Notes under the pieces: generated by a model | Database searches by the model: none | What the model saw: the letters and a program-made list of their open reading frames with translations, nothing else | Told to the model about the DNA's origin: nothing | Part shown: in pieces, positions 43,203 to 51,398 of the stretch | Numbering within the stretch: position 1 is the first letter of the stretch | How the letters are laid out: the number at the start of each line of letters is the position of its first letter | Program-made: the position numbers and the translations under genes | Source: Mycolicibacterium neoaurum | GTDB taxonomy: Bacteria; Actinomycetota; Actinomycetes; Mycobacteriales; Mycobacteriaceae | Assembly: GCF_036946495.1 (NCBI RefSeq) | Contig: NZ_JAQIIX010000002.1 | Coordinates: 1,550,001 to 1,614,000, forward strand | Direction: 5' to 3' | DNA: 64,000 bases

Positions 43203-44282
43203 TCAGGTCCAACGCGCGGCTTCGGCCTCCGGTGCCAGCGCCGAGCGCAGCGGCACCTGGAGGCCGTCGTAGATCCCCGGCTTCTGCTCGACCAGCCAGT
43301 TCAGGGCACCGAGTAGCCGGTTGGCCGCGGTGGTGTTGCCGCCGTCGGCGCGGGTTCCGCCGGGCACGTCGGCCCTGGTCGTGATGGTCAACTGCGGGTC
43401 GCCATCCACGATGACACGGTGATCACCCACCCCTTCGTCGGGTTGCGGCCATTCCGGCGCGCAACTGGGATGGATCCGGGTGATGTGCTCGATGATGACC
43501 CGCTGCCTGCCTTGTGACCAACCGATCACCTTGAGGAAGAAGGCTCCCTGCGTGCCCTTCTCGAACGGGCCCATGACGGTGTCGACGGTCTGCTCCAGCG
43601 GCAGGCGTTCGACCTCCTCGGTGATCTCGTCGATCTCGATGCCCAGGCCGCGCCCGATCAACCGGACATTGCCGCCCCACACCATCGTGGGAATGCTCGG
43701 CAACAGCATCATCGGGGTGTCCTCCATCGATCCGCCGAAACCACAGGACACCTTCACGGCGAACGGCTGGTTGTAGGTCGAGTAGTCGAAGATCTCCTGG
43801 CAGGTGATCGTGTTGATACGGGTGCACAAGCCGGCCGCGGTGACCGCCAGCGCGTCATTGCCCCAGCCCGGATCGACACCGCTGACAAGCAGGGTGGCCC
43901 CGCCCTCCTCCGCGGCGGAGGTCAACCGCTGCACCCACTCCGACGGCGCCGAGGCGGGGTCGTAGAGCGAGTACAGCGACGGTGTGACGACGTGCTTTCC
44001 GGCCCGTAGGCATCGTTCGATATCGGCGATGGCCTCCTCGGGTCGGATGTCACCGGAGGCCATGTAGGCGACCGCGTCGGCGTCGACGAGCGCGGCGTCG
44101 ACATCGGTGCCTGCCCGGATACCGGTCGGATTCGGCAGACCGGCGAACTCGGCGGCATCCCGGCCCGCCTTCTCGGCGTTGGAGGTGAGGACACCGGCCA
44201 GTTCCAGACCGGGGAAGGCGACCGTCGAGCGGATCGCCGTCGAGCCCATGTTTCCCGTTCCCCAGACCACCACACGCCTCAT
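43203..44282 (-). CDS. Dihydrodipicolinate reductase-like / amine dehydrogenase-like protein
   Basis: 359 residues from ATG 44282; GTG nine bases upstream is the alternative. The N-terminal Rossmann motif is VVVWGTGNMGSTAIRS, and the family segments VDADAVAYMASGD, GVDPGWGNDALAVTAAG and the long middle region are those of the dihydrodipicolinate-reductase-like proteins common in mycobacteria, related to 2,4-diaminopentanoate dehydrogenase. An NAD(P)-dependent reaction is expected; the substrate is unknown. A -10-like TAAGGT ends 7 nt before the ATG, fitting a leaderless start. It separates the glycolipid locus from fadE5. Confidence 0.72.
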   Translation of the reverse strand: MRRVVVWGTGNMGSTAIRSTVAFPGLELAGVLTSNAEKAGRDAAEFAGLPNPTGIRAGTDVDAALVDADAVAYMASGDIRPEEAIADIERCLRAGKHVVTPSLYSLYDPASAPSEWVQRLTSAAEEGGATLLVSGVDPGWGNDALAVTAAGLCTRINTITCQEIFDYSTYNQPFAVKVSCGFGGSMEDTPMMLLPSIPTMVWGGNVRLIGRGLGIEIDEITEEVERLPLEQTVDTVMGPFEKGTQGAFFLKVIGWSQGRQRVIIEHITRIHPSCAPEWPQPDEGVGDHRVIVDGDPQLTITTRADVPGGTRADGGNTTAANRLLGALNWLVEQKPGIYDGLQVPLRSALAPEAEAARWT

Positions 44283-44430
44283 GCGCCTCACCTTAGAGGT
44301 TTGTTGGGGGCCTTCGTGGCGAGCATCACAATCGGACCGAAATCCCAGCTCAGGGCCAGTGCAGACGGCGTCCAGTCAGCCCAATCAACCACCGGGTTGG
44401 TTCGCTGGCGAAAATTTGCTCGCCACCCCT

Positions 44431-44483
44431 TTGAGATGTGGTTACCGAGCGGTATAGTTTCAAGCAGTTACTGGTGGGTAACT
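44431..44483 (+). promoter_or_regulatory. fadE5 promoter with palindromic operator
   Basis: TTGAGA (44431-44436), 16 nt, TATAGT (44453-44458) is a near-consensus sigma-A promoter. Directly downstream, over the expected start of transcription, is AGTTAC-TGGTGG-GTAACT (44466-44483). Its core TTACT-N4-GGTAA closely resembles the palindrome between fadA2 and fabG4. A repressor bound here would block initiation. Confidence 0.65.
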
Positions 44484-44539
44484 TAGCGCAGTCCGCACGA
44501 GAACCCAACCGACAGCTTCGATCTCACCGAGGAGAAACC

Positions 44540-46375
44540 GTGAGCCATTACAAGAGCAACGTCCGTGACCAGGTCTTTACCTTGTTCGATGTGCTCGGTC
44601 TCGACAAGGCGCTCGGCGAGGGCTCGTTCGCCGAGCTCGATGCCGACACCGCCCGCGAGATGATCAACGAGATGGCCCGACTGGCCGAGGGCCCGATCGC
44701 CGAGTCGTTCGCCGACGGCGACCGCAACCCGCCGGTCTTCGATCCCGCCACCCACACGGTGAAGCTTCCCGAGTCGTTCAAGAAGTCGGTCAACGCGACC
44801 ATCGAAGGTGGCTGGAACAAGGTCGCCCTCGACGAGGAGCTCGGCGGGATGCCCGCCCCCAAGGCTCTGCTGTGGGCCCTCAACGAGCACATCCTCGGCG
44901 CCAACCCGGCCGTGTGGATGTACGGCGGCGGCGCCGGCTTCGCGCAGATCTTCGCGCACAACGGCACCGAAGAGCAGAAGAAGTGGGCGGCCATCGCCGC
45001 GGAGAACAACTGGGGCGCCACCATGGTGCTGACCGAGCCCGACGCGGGTTCGGACGTCGGCGCCGGCCGCACCAAGGCCACCCAGCAGGAGGACGGCTCC
45101 TGGCACATCGACGGCGTGAAGCGCTTCATCACCTCCGCCGACGCCGATGACCTTTTCCCGAACATCGCGCACCTGGTGCTGGCCCGCCCCGAGGGCGCAG
45201 GCCCCGGCACCAAGGGTCTTTCGCTGTTCTTCGTACCCAAGTTCCTCTTCGACTTCGAAACCGGCGAGCTCGGTGAGCGCAACGGGGTGTTCGTCACCAA
45301 CGTCGAGCACAAGATGGGCCTGAAGGTCTCGGCCACCTGTGAGCTGACCTTCGGTCAGCACGGCGTCCCGGCCAAGGGCTGGCTCGTCGGCGAGGTGCAC
45401 AACGGCATCGCGCAGATGTTCGACGTCATCGAGCAGGCCCGAATGATGGTGGGAACCAAGGCCATCGCCACCCTGTCGACCGGCTACCTCAACGCTCTGG
45501 AGTACGCCAAGGAGCGTGTGCAGGGCGCCGACCTGACCCAGATGACCGACAAGACCGCGCCGCGCGTGACGATCACCCACCACCCGGACGTCCGTCGCTC
45601 GCTGATGACCCAGAAGGCCTACGCCGAGGGCATGCGCGCGCTGTACATGTACACCGCCACCTTCCAGGACGCCGAGGTCGCCAAGGCACTGCACGATGTC
45701 GACGCCGACCTCGCGGTGCGCGTCAACGACCTGCTGCTCCCGGTGGTCAAGGGCTTCGGCTCCGAGACCGCGTACCGGTACCTGACCGAGTCGCTGCAGA
45801 CCCTCGGCGGTTCGGGCTTCCTGCAGGACTACCCGATCGAGCAGTACATCCGCGACGCCAAGATCGACTCGCTGTACGAAGGCACCACCGCCATCCAGGC
45901 GCAGGACTTCTTCTTCCGCAAGATCGTTCGCGACAAGGGACAGGCCCTGGCCTACGTCTCCGGCCAGATCGACACCTTCGTCAAGAACGAGACCGGCAAT
46001 GGCCGCCTCAAGGCCGAGCGCGCGCTGCTGGCCACCGCGTTGGAGGACGTGCAGGGCATGGCCGCCACGCTGACCGGTTATCTGATGGCCTCGCAGGAAG
46101 ATCAGACCGCCATCTACAAGGTCGGCCTGGGCTCGGTGCGCTTCCTGATGAGCGTCGGCGACCTGATCATCGGCTGGCTGCTGCAGCGTGAGGCCGTTGT
46201 CGCGATCGAGAAGCTCGACGAGGGCGCCACCGGTGCGGACAAGGCCTTCTACGAGGGCAAGATCGCGGCCGCCTCGTTCTTTGCCAAGAACTTCCTGCCG
46301 CTGCTGACCAGCACCCGCACGGTGCTCGACGCACTCGACAACGAAGTGATGGAGCTGGACGAAGCGTCCTTCTGA
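44540..46375 (+). CDS. fadE5: Acyl-CoA dehydrogenase FadE5
   Basis: 611 residues from GTG 44540 (GAGGAG upstream), the normal FadE5 length. It has the acyl-CoA dehydrogenase domains: GATMVLTEPDAGSDVGA for FAD, the QTLGGSGFLQDYPIEQYIRD segment and the catalytic glutamate region YEGTTAIQAQD. It starts beta-oxidation by introducing the 2,3-double bond into medium/long acyl-CoAs. It corresponds to Rv0244c. A strong promoter and a palindrome shared with fadA2/fabG4 suggest co-regulation with those enzymes. A perfect hairpin follows. Confidence 0.94.
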   Translation: MSHYKSNVRDQVFTLFDVLGLDKALGEGSFAELDADTAREMINEMARLAEGPIAESFADGDRNPPVFDPATHTVKLPESFKKSVNATIEGGWNKVALDEELGGMPAPKALLWALNEHILGANPAVWMYGGGAGFAQIFAHNGTEEQKKWAAIAAENNWGATMVLTEPDAGSDVGAGRTKATQQEDGSWHIDGVKRFITSADADDLFPNIAHLVLARPEGAGPGTKGLSLFFVPKFLFDFETGELGERNGVFVTNVEHKMGLKVSATCELTFGQHGVPAKGWLVGEVHNGIAQMFDVIEQARMMVGTKAIATLSTGYLNALEYAKERVQGADLTQMTDKTAPRVTITHHPDVRRSLMTQKAYAEGMRALYMYTATFQDAEVAKALHDVDADLAVRVNDLLLPVVKGFGSETAYRYLTESLQTLGGSGFLQDYPIEQYIRDAKIDSLYEGTTAIQAQDFFFRKIVRDKGQALAYVSGQIDTFVKNETGNGRLKAERALLATALEDVQGMAATLTGYLMASQEDQTAIYKVGLGSVRFLMSVGDLIIGWLLQREAVVAIEKLDEGATGADKAFYEGKIAAASFFAKNFLPLLTSTRTVLDALDNEVMELDEASF

Positions 46376-46386
46376 TTCTCCTGACC

Positions 46387-46418
46387 AAGAGCCCCCGGCG
46401 AATTCGCCGGGGGCTCTT
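46387..46418. terminator. Perfect 16-bp hairpin after fadE5
   Basis: A fully palindromic 32-bp element (AAGAGCCCCCGGCGAA and its complement) with an EcoRI site (GAATTC) at the centre starts 12 nt after the fadE5 stop. It ends 15 nt before the convergent gene's stop and is followed by GCGTTT. Very likely a bidirectional terminator. Confidence 0.85.
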
Positions 46419-46432
46419 GCGTTTCCGAGGGC

Positions 46433-47332
46433 TCATGCCTGCCGCGAGCGTGCAGTCAGATCGTCAGGTAGGCCCTTGGCGCGCTCTGGATGCACGCTCG
46501 CGTTCCAAGCGGTTGCCATTCGGCGCAGGATGTCAGGTTCGACGTGGCGTTTGGACACCCGTAGCCGCCGCCACCGGAGTTCGTCCAGATCCTCCGAACG
46601 GAGGATGTCCTTCGCGAATTGGACCGGGTCAGTCCGGTGATGGTCGCCGTCGTACTCGGCAGCCAGTTTCAAGTCCTCCCAACCCATGTCGAGGTAGTAC
46701 TTTCGCCGACCGTCCGCGCTGACCACGGGGATCTGTGTACGAGGGCGTGGATAACCGGCGCGAATCAGCAACAGCCGCAACCACGTTTCGCGTGGCGACT
46801 CGGCGCCCGGGTCGTACAGGTCGAGCGCTTTGACCAATTGCCGGGCACCCCGCGCGCCACTGTGCCTCGTGTGCACCAGTTCCAGGACTTCGGCCGGGTC
46901 GAATCCCGTCGCATTACCGAGTGCGTCCAACCGGGCAACCGCACCGTCCAGCGGAGGCCGTCGTCCGAGATCGAAGGCCGTCCGCTCCGGCGTGGTGATC
47001 GCAAGGGCGCCACGGTGCATCACCTCGGAGGCGGCGAGCTGTCCTTTGTGCGTGACGATCCCCGCGGGTGGACGGCGATTCGGTGAGAACACCTCGATCT
47101 GGTGCAGATCCGGTACCCAGCGTGCGCGATGCAGCGCCGCGGCCGTCAACCCGCCGATCGTCGCGTTCCGACCCGACCACAGCCAGGCTGCGTAGGCGCG
47201 CTCCCACACAGTCGGATGCTGGTCACGGTCGATATACACATCCGGATACAACGCGGTGAATCTGCTGCGCAACTCGTGTTTGCGTAGTACGCCCGATGAG
47301 ATCGCCTCACTGCCGACGAACGGAATGGCCAT
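46433..47332 (-). CDS. DUF559/VSR-like endonuclease-domain protein with AbiEi-like N-terminus
   Basis: 299 residues from ATG 47332. The N-terminal half (MAIPFVGSEAISSGVLRKHE, then RSRFTALYPDVYIDRD, WLWSGRNATIGGLTAAALH) is the domain seen in mycobacterial AbiEi-like/endonuclease proteins. The C-terminal half (DMGWEDLKLAAEYDGDHHRTD, then RWRRLRVSKRHVEPDILRRM) is a DUF559/very-short-patch-repair nuclease fold with Asp/His residues consistent with metal binding. Mycobacteria carry many paralogues, mostly uncharacterised. Its last 60 bp are echoed upstream of its own start, suggesting a lost tandem paralogue. Confidence 0.72.
   Translation of the reverse strand: MAIPFVGSEAISSGVLRKHELRSRFTALYPDVYIDRDQHPTVWERAYAAWLWSGRNATIGGLTAAALHRARWVPDLHQIEVFSPNRRPPAGIVTHKGQLAASEVMHRGALAITTPERTAFDLGRRPPLDGAVARLDALGNATGFDPAEVLELVHTRHSGARGARQLVKALDLYDPGAESPRETWLRLLLIRAGYPRPRTQIPVVSADGRRKYYLDMGWEDLKLAAEYDGDHHRTDPVQFAKDILRSEDLDELRWRRLRVSKRHVEPDILRRMATAWNASVHPERAKGLPDDLTARSRQA
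46479..46510 (-). repeat. 32-bp direct repeat, copy inside the DUF559 gene
   Basis: GCGCGCTCTGGATGCACGCT plus twelve more bases is identical to 47432-47463 and in the same orientation. In this copy it encodes WNASVHPERA near the C-terminus of the nuclease-like protein. Confidence 0.8.
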
Positions 47333-47394
47333 GCCTGAGGATGCCGCGTCGCCGGCTGACACCGAAACCCCGAAGGGCGCATCTGTGGATGGAT

Positions 47395-47463
47395 CCGCGA
47401 CTGTGCACACAGATCGCGCAGGATCACGATCGCGCGCTCTGGATGCACGCTCGCGTTCCAAGC
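47395..47463 (-). pseudogene. Remnant 3' end of a second DUF559-family gene
   Basis: Contains the second copy of the 32-bp repeat (47432-47463). The similarity continues past it: the minus strand reads NASVHPERAIVILRDLCAQS, parallel to NASVHPERAKGLPDDLTARS at the end of the intact gene. It is therefore probably the surviving tail of an upstream tandem paralogue lost by deletion or recombination. Confidence 0.45.
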
Positions 47464-47523
47464 CGTTCTGCTCAGAGCAGCGCCGGCTGCGGAAAGTGCT
47501 CAGCAGCAGGCAGAGTCGGGGCC

Positions 47524-48123
47524 ATGACCGAGAAACCACCCCTGTTCGGCCGGCAACTACGCGAAGACCTGTACCGCAAAAGGGTTCTCGTCCTCGACGG
47601 CGGTCTCGACGACGACAACGGAGCCGTGCTGGTCGCGCAGTTGCTGACGCTGGCCGCCGACTCCGACGACGACATCGCCCTGTGGATTCACTCCCCCGGC
47701 GGGTCCGTACCGGCGATGCTGGCCATCCGCGACGTGATGCGGCTGATCCCCGCCGATGTCGCCACCCTTGCCCTTGGGCTGGCCTGCAGCGCAGGTCAAT
47801 TCCTGCTCTCGGCAGGAACTCCCGGAAAGCGCTTCGCACTGCCACACGCCCGCATCCTGATGCATCAGGGCTCGGCGGGTATCGCTGGATCGGCCGTCGA
47901 AGTCGAGGTGCAGGCCGACGATTTGCGACATACCCGCGATACCGTGCTGGGGCTCATCGCCGCCGATACCGGTCAGCCGGTCGACCGCATCTTCACCGAC
48001 TCGCTGCATGACCGGTGGTTCACCGCCGAGCAGGCGCGCGAGTACGGATTCGTCGACCACATCGTCGGCGACTTCGGCCAGATCGCGCCGAACCGCAAGC
48101 AGCGCTTCGGAATCGGGGCATAA
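47524..48123 (+). CDS. Accessory ClpP-like serine peptidase, complete triad
   Basis: 199 residues of the S14 family. The catalytic residues line up with ClpP as S89 (GLACSAGQFLL), H114 (ILMHQG) and D163 (HDRWFTAEQA), and the WIHSPGGSV substrate loop is present. It is distinct from the housekeeping ClpP1P2 pair, which lies elsewhere in mycobacteria. The next gene, 3 bp downstream, encodes a Ser-less partner. A ClgR/PopR-like regulator faces the pair. The perfect inverted repeat CTGCTC-A-GAGCAG (47468-47480) lies about 45 nt upstream of the ATG as a possible operator. Confidence 0.85.
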   Translation: MTEKPPLFGRQLREDLYRKRVLVLDGGLDDDNGAVLVAQLLTLAADSDDDIALWIHSPGGSVPAMLAIRDVMRLIPADVATLALGLACSAGQFLLSAGTPGKRFALPHARILMHQGSAGIAGSAVEVEVQADDLRHTRDTVLGLIAADTGQPVDRIFTDSLHDRWFTAEQAREYGFVDHIVGDFGQIAPNRKQRFGIGA

Positions 48124-48126
48124 CAG

Positions 48127-48717
48127 ATGAGCACCTACACCATCCCCAACGTCGTCGCCCGGACTACCGGTGGCGAGCGCATCATGGATGTCTACAGCCA
48201 TCTGCTCACCGAACGCATCGTCTATCTGGGCACCGCCATCGATTCCGGTGTTGCCAACGCGTTGATCGCGCAGCTGCTGCATCTGGAGGCCGACAACCCC
48301 GAGCAGGAGATCGCGCTCTACATCAACTCCGAGGGCGGGGACCTCTCGGCGATGCTCGCCGTCTACGACACCATGCGGTTCATCAAGGCCCCGGTGGCCA
48401 CGACGTGCATCGGCCAGGCCGTCGCGACCGGCGCGGTGCTGCTCGCCGCAGGCGCACCGGGACGACGAGCGGTGCTCCCCCACTCCCGAGTAGTGCTGCA
48501 TCAGCCGGCCGCCCAGGGCCGAGGCACCATCCCCGACCTGATTCTGCAGGCCGACGAGGTGGTGCGTACCCGTAATCAGCTGGAGGCGATCCTGGCCCGG
48601 CACACCGGCCGCAGCACCGAGCAGCTACGCCATGACACCGACCGCGACCGGGTGTTCGACGCCGACGAGGCGGTGGCCTACGGGCTTGCCGACCGGGTGC
48701 TGCAGGAACGCGCCTAA
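48127..48717 (+). CDS. ClpP/ClpR-like subunit lacking the catalytic serine
   Basis: 196 residues, clearly ClpP-like (ALYINSEGGDLSAMLAVYD; CIGQAVATGAVLLAAG; VVLHQPA; DRDRVFDADEAVAYGL). H125 and D174 of the triad are conserved, but the serine position in the GQAxSxG motif is A100 (codon gcg). It should be proteolytically inactive, so a structural or regulatory ring subunit paired with the active ClpP upstream is expected, as with cyanobacterial ClpR. Only 3 bp separate the genes. Confidence 0.85.
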   Translation: MSTYTIPNVVARTTGGERIMDVYSHLLTERIVYLGTAIDSGVANALIAQLLHLEADNPEQEIALYINSEGGDLSAMLAVYDTMRFIKAPVATTCIGQAVATGAVLLAAGAPGRRAVLPHSRVVLHQPAAQGRGTIPDLILQADEVVRTRNQLEAILARHTGRSTEQLRHDTDRDRVFDADEAVAYGLADRVLQERA

Positions 48718-48727
48718 GTGTCGTGAC

Positions 48728-49054
48728 CTAGGCCGCCATCCGCACGGTGCCGTCGCCGGGACGAACCTGAGCACGGATGAGATCGGCCGAGATACCGCCG
48801 AGCAGACGACCCAACCCGATACCGAGCGCTCCGCACACCGCGGCGATCATCTCGCTCGACGGTTCCTTGCGGCCCCGCTCGATCTCGGAGAGGTATTGCG
48901 GGGACACCCCGGCGCGCCCAGCCACATCCACCAGTCGCTCTCCCTTGGCGCGGCGGGTATCGCGCAGCCGACGACCCAGCACCTCGCGCCACAACGGCTC
49001 CGGCGTGCGGTCCGCCTCAGCGCGGTTCGGATCGAACGGGATGACCTGGCCCAT
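48728..49054 (-). CDS. ClgR/PopR-like XRE regulator of the accessory clpP pair
   Basis: 108 residues from ATG 49054 (AAGGA upstream). The helix-turn-helix core VSPQYLSEIERGRKEPSSEM is nearly identical to ClgR (VSLGYLSEIERGRKEPSSEL), the activator of clpP1P2 and clpC in actinobacteria. The C-terminal tail ends VRMAA; ClgR-family proteins are themselves degraded by ClpP through such hydrophobic ends. It converges on the clpP-like pair with 10 bp between stops. This arrangement resembles the clpP3-clpP4-popR group of Streptomyces (inference). Confidence 0.82.
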   Translation of the reverse strand: MGQVIPFDPNRAEADRTPEPLWREVLGRRLRDTRRAKGERLVDVAGRAGVSPQYLSEIERGRKEPSSEMIAAVCGALGIGLGRLLGGISADLIRAQVRPGDGTVRMAA

Positions 49055-49290
49055 GACAGCATCCTTGCCACCGACACGACGACGCGCGCGTGTGTTCACC
49101 ACCGGCTGAACGCATGAGGGCGGGTTCGGGAGGACATTCGGTTTCTCAACCTGAGGGCGTCAACTCATACCTGGCGGTATCTCGCGCGGCCGGTGTTTCA
49201 CCTCTTACCCGGCTCTTTCGGATCAGTCACTCCCGAACCCGTCGTGAAACCGACTGTACGCCCGTGACCAAGATCACACCAGAGCGAATT
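49055..49290. other. Upstream region of the clgR-like gene
   Basis: 236 bp ahead of the regulator and behind the convergently placed LLM gene. I see no gene and no unambiguous promoter or ClgR box. Confidence 0.35.
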
Positions 49291-50205
49291 TCAGGCCTTG
49301 TCCAGCCGACGCAGCAGGGCCCGGGTATGGTCCCTGACCTCGGGTGATCGGTCGAAGACGACGCCGACGTACTCGTCGACACCGGCGGCGGAGAGCTCGT
49401 TGATCCTCGCGGTCACCGTGGCCTCGTCTCCGATCAGTGCGGCGTCGGCGGGCCCGGCATAACCCTCACGATCGAGCATGGCGCGGTAGGACGGGAGGTG
49501 GCCGTACATGGCGAACTGCTCGGCCGCCTGGGCGCGGGTGCCGTCGACATCATCGGTGACGGCGACCGGGAGGGCGGCCACCACCCGAACCGGTCGCCCG
49601 TCGGCGGCTGCCCGCAGTCCGGGGCCGACGTGTTCGGACAGCGTCTTGGGTCCGGTCATCCAGGTGACCGTGCCCGCCGTGCGCCGGCCGGCAATCTTGA
49701 GCAACTGCGGGCCGAGCGCGGCGATGTATACCGACGGAGCCGGCGCGCCGGGCACCTGCACCGCGCCCCGGGTCGTGTAGATCTCGCCGGCGGCGTCGGC
49801 GGGCTCACCGGCCAGCAGCGGCAGCAGACCGTCGAGATACTCGTTGAGCCTGCGCACCGGACGGTCCCACGCAATCCCCCACATGCCCTCGGTGACCGCT
49901 GCGTGGGTCATGCCCAGACCCAGGATGAACCGTCCCCCGGATATCAGGCTCAGCGTCAGCGCCCGCTGCGCCAATTGCATCGGGTGCTGATTCTGGATCG
50001 GCACCACACCGGTGCCCACCTCGATGGTGTCGACCTCGCGCAGCGCCACCGCGAGCACTGTCAGCAGATCGGGTTCGTACGGCATTTGCGTCATCCAGAT
50101 GCGGCGGAACCCCTCGTCACGCAGTTGGGCGAATTCCGACACGACACCGTCGATGAGGGACGTGCCACTCGATCCGGACAACGACCCGAGGATGCTGATC
50201 TCCAT
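49291..50205 (-). CDS. LLM-class (probably F420-dependent) oxidoreductase
   Basis: 304 residues from ATG 50205. Luciferase-like TIM barrel: MEISILGSLSGSSGTSLIDG, EVGTGVVPIQNQHPMQLAQRAL, the SGGRFILGLGMTHAAVTEGMWG segment and the VYIAALGPQLLKIAGRRTAG strand typical of mycobacterial F420-dependent members. The substrate is unknown. The start codon shares bases with a possible ATG of the divergent transporter. Confidence 0.82.
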   Translation of the reverse strand: MEISILGSLSGSSGTSLIDGVVSEFAQLRDEGFRRIWMTQMPYEPDLLTVLAVALREVDTIEVGTGVVPIQNQHPMQLAQRALTLSLISGGRFILGLGMTHAAVTEGMWGIAWDRPVRRLNEYLDGLLPLLAGEPADAAGEIYTTRGAVQVPGAPAPSVYIAALGPQLLKIAGRRTAGTVTWMTGPKTLSEHVGPGLRAAADGRPVRVVAALPVAVTDDVDGTRAQAAEQFAMYGHLPSYRAMLDREGYAGPADAALIGDEATVTARINELSAAGVDEYVGVVFDRSPEVRDHTRALLRRLDKA

Positions 50206-50215
50206 GACGCCAATC

Positions 50216-51337
50216 ATGCCGGGTAGGTCGACGGCAGAACCTGGGACTCGGCTGGGCAACTTTGGACCCAACTGGTTCTCCTCGGTGATGGGCACCGGGA
50301 TCCTGGTCGTTGCGGGCGCCACGCTTCCCGTGCACGTGCCGGGTTTGCGGGTGTTCACCGAGATCGCCTGGGTGGCCGCCGCGGCCCTGCTGGTAACTCT
50401 GATCATCGCGGTCAGCGTGCAGTGGTTCCGCCATCCCACGGTCGCCCGCGGACACGTGCGCAACCCGCAGATGGCGCACTTCTACGGCGCGGCCCCGATG
50501 GCTTTGATGACGGTCGGCAGTGCCACCATGCTGGTCGGCACGGATCTCATCGGCGAGCGGCTGGCCGTCGACATCAACTGGGTGCTGTGGTCGGCCGGCA
50601 CGATCGGCGGCCTCTACACCGCGGTATCGATTCCCTACCTGATGTTCACCCAGCTCAACGTCGGTCCGGATGCCGCGTTCGGGGGATGGCTGATGCCGGT
50701 GGTGCCACCGATGGTCTCGGCGGCCGGTGGCGCGATGCTGTTACCGCACATGGCGCCGGGCACCGGTCGGACCACCATGTTCTTCGGCTGTCTGGCCATG
50801 TTCGGGCTGTCGCTGGTCGCGGCGCTGATCATCATCACGATGATCTGGAGCAGGCTGGCGCTCTACGGGACGTCGGGGACCGCGCGGGTGCCGACGCTGT
50901 GGATCGTCTTGGGTCCGCTCGGGCAATCGGTGACGGTGGCCGGATTGCTGGCCACCCACGCCCATCTGGCGGTCGCACCCGAACTTGCGGCCGGAGTCGG
51001 GATCTTTTCGATCCTGTTCGGCGTCCCGGTGTGGGGTTTCTGCGTGCTGTGGATCGCGCTGGCCACCGCGTTGACGATCCGCACCCTGCGCCGCGGAATG
51101 CCGTTCGCCCTGACCTGGTGGAGCCTGACCTTCCCGGTCGGCACCTTCGTCACCGGCACCACCCAGTTGGCCGTCCACACCGGACTGCCTGCCTTCGAGG
51201 TGGCGGCGGTGCCGGCCTATGCCGGGCTGCTGTGCACGTGGGCGCTGGTCGCGGTGCGGACCACCCGCGGCAGCCTGGCCGGGAGCCTGTTCGCGCCGGC
51301 CGGGGCGGGCCCGATCACGGCGTCGAAGGATCCCTAG
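50216..51337 (+). CDS. TDT-family (TehA/SLAC1-like) membrane transporter
   Basis: 373 residues from ATG 50216; ATG 50204 is in frame and would add four residues. About ten transmembrane helices. The family signature NFGPNWFSSVMGTGILVVAGA is at the N-terminus and LTWWSLTFPVGTFVTGTTQLA near the end. The family includes tellurite/C4-dicarboxylate and SLAC1-type anion channels; the substrate here is unknown. It diverges from the LLM oxidoreductase with essentially no intergenic space. Confidence 0.8.
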   Translation: MPGRSTAEPGTRLGNFGPNWFSSVMGTGILVVAGATLPVHVPGLRVFTEIAWVAAAALLVTLIIAVSVQWFRHPTVARGHVRNPQMAHFYGAAPMALMTVGSATMLVGTDLIGERLAVDINWVLWSAGTIGGLYTAVSIPYLMFTQLNVGPDAAFGGWLMPVVPPMVSAAGGAMLLPHMAPGTGRTTMFFGCLAMFGLSLVAALIIITMIWSRLALYGTSGTARVPTLWIVLGPLGQSVTVAGLLATHAHLAVAPELAAGVGIFSILFGVPVWGFCVLWIALATALTIRTLRRGMPFALTWWSLTFPVGTFVTGTTQLAVHTGLPAFEVAAVPAYAGLLCTWALVAVRTTRGSLAGSLFAPAGAGPITASKDP

Positions 51338-51358
51338 CAGCCTAGAAAAGTAAGAGCC

Positions 51359-51398
51359 CCGTGTTGCCGTCGGGTCGGGGGGTCAGACGGCAACACGG
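51359..51398. terminator. 13-bp perfect stem-loop after the TDT gene
   Basis: CCGTGTTGCCGTC (51359-51371) pairs perfectly with GACGGCAACACGG (51386-51398) around a 14-nt G-rich loop, 22 nt after the transporter stop. Confidence 0.7.
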
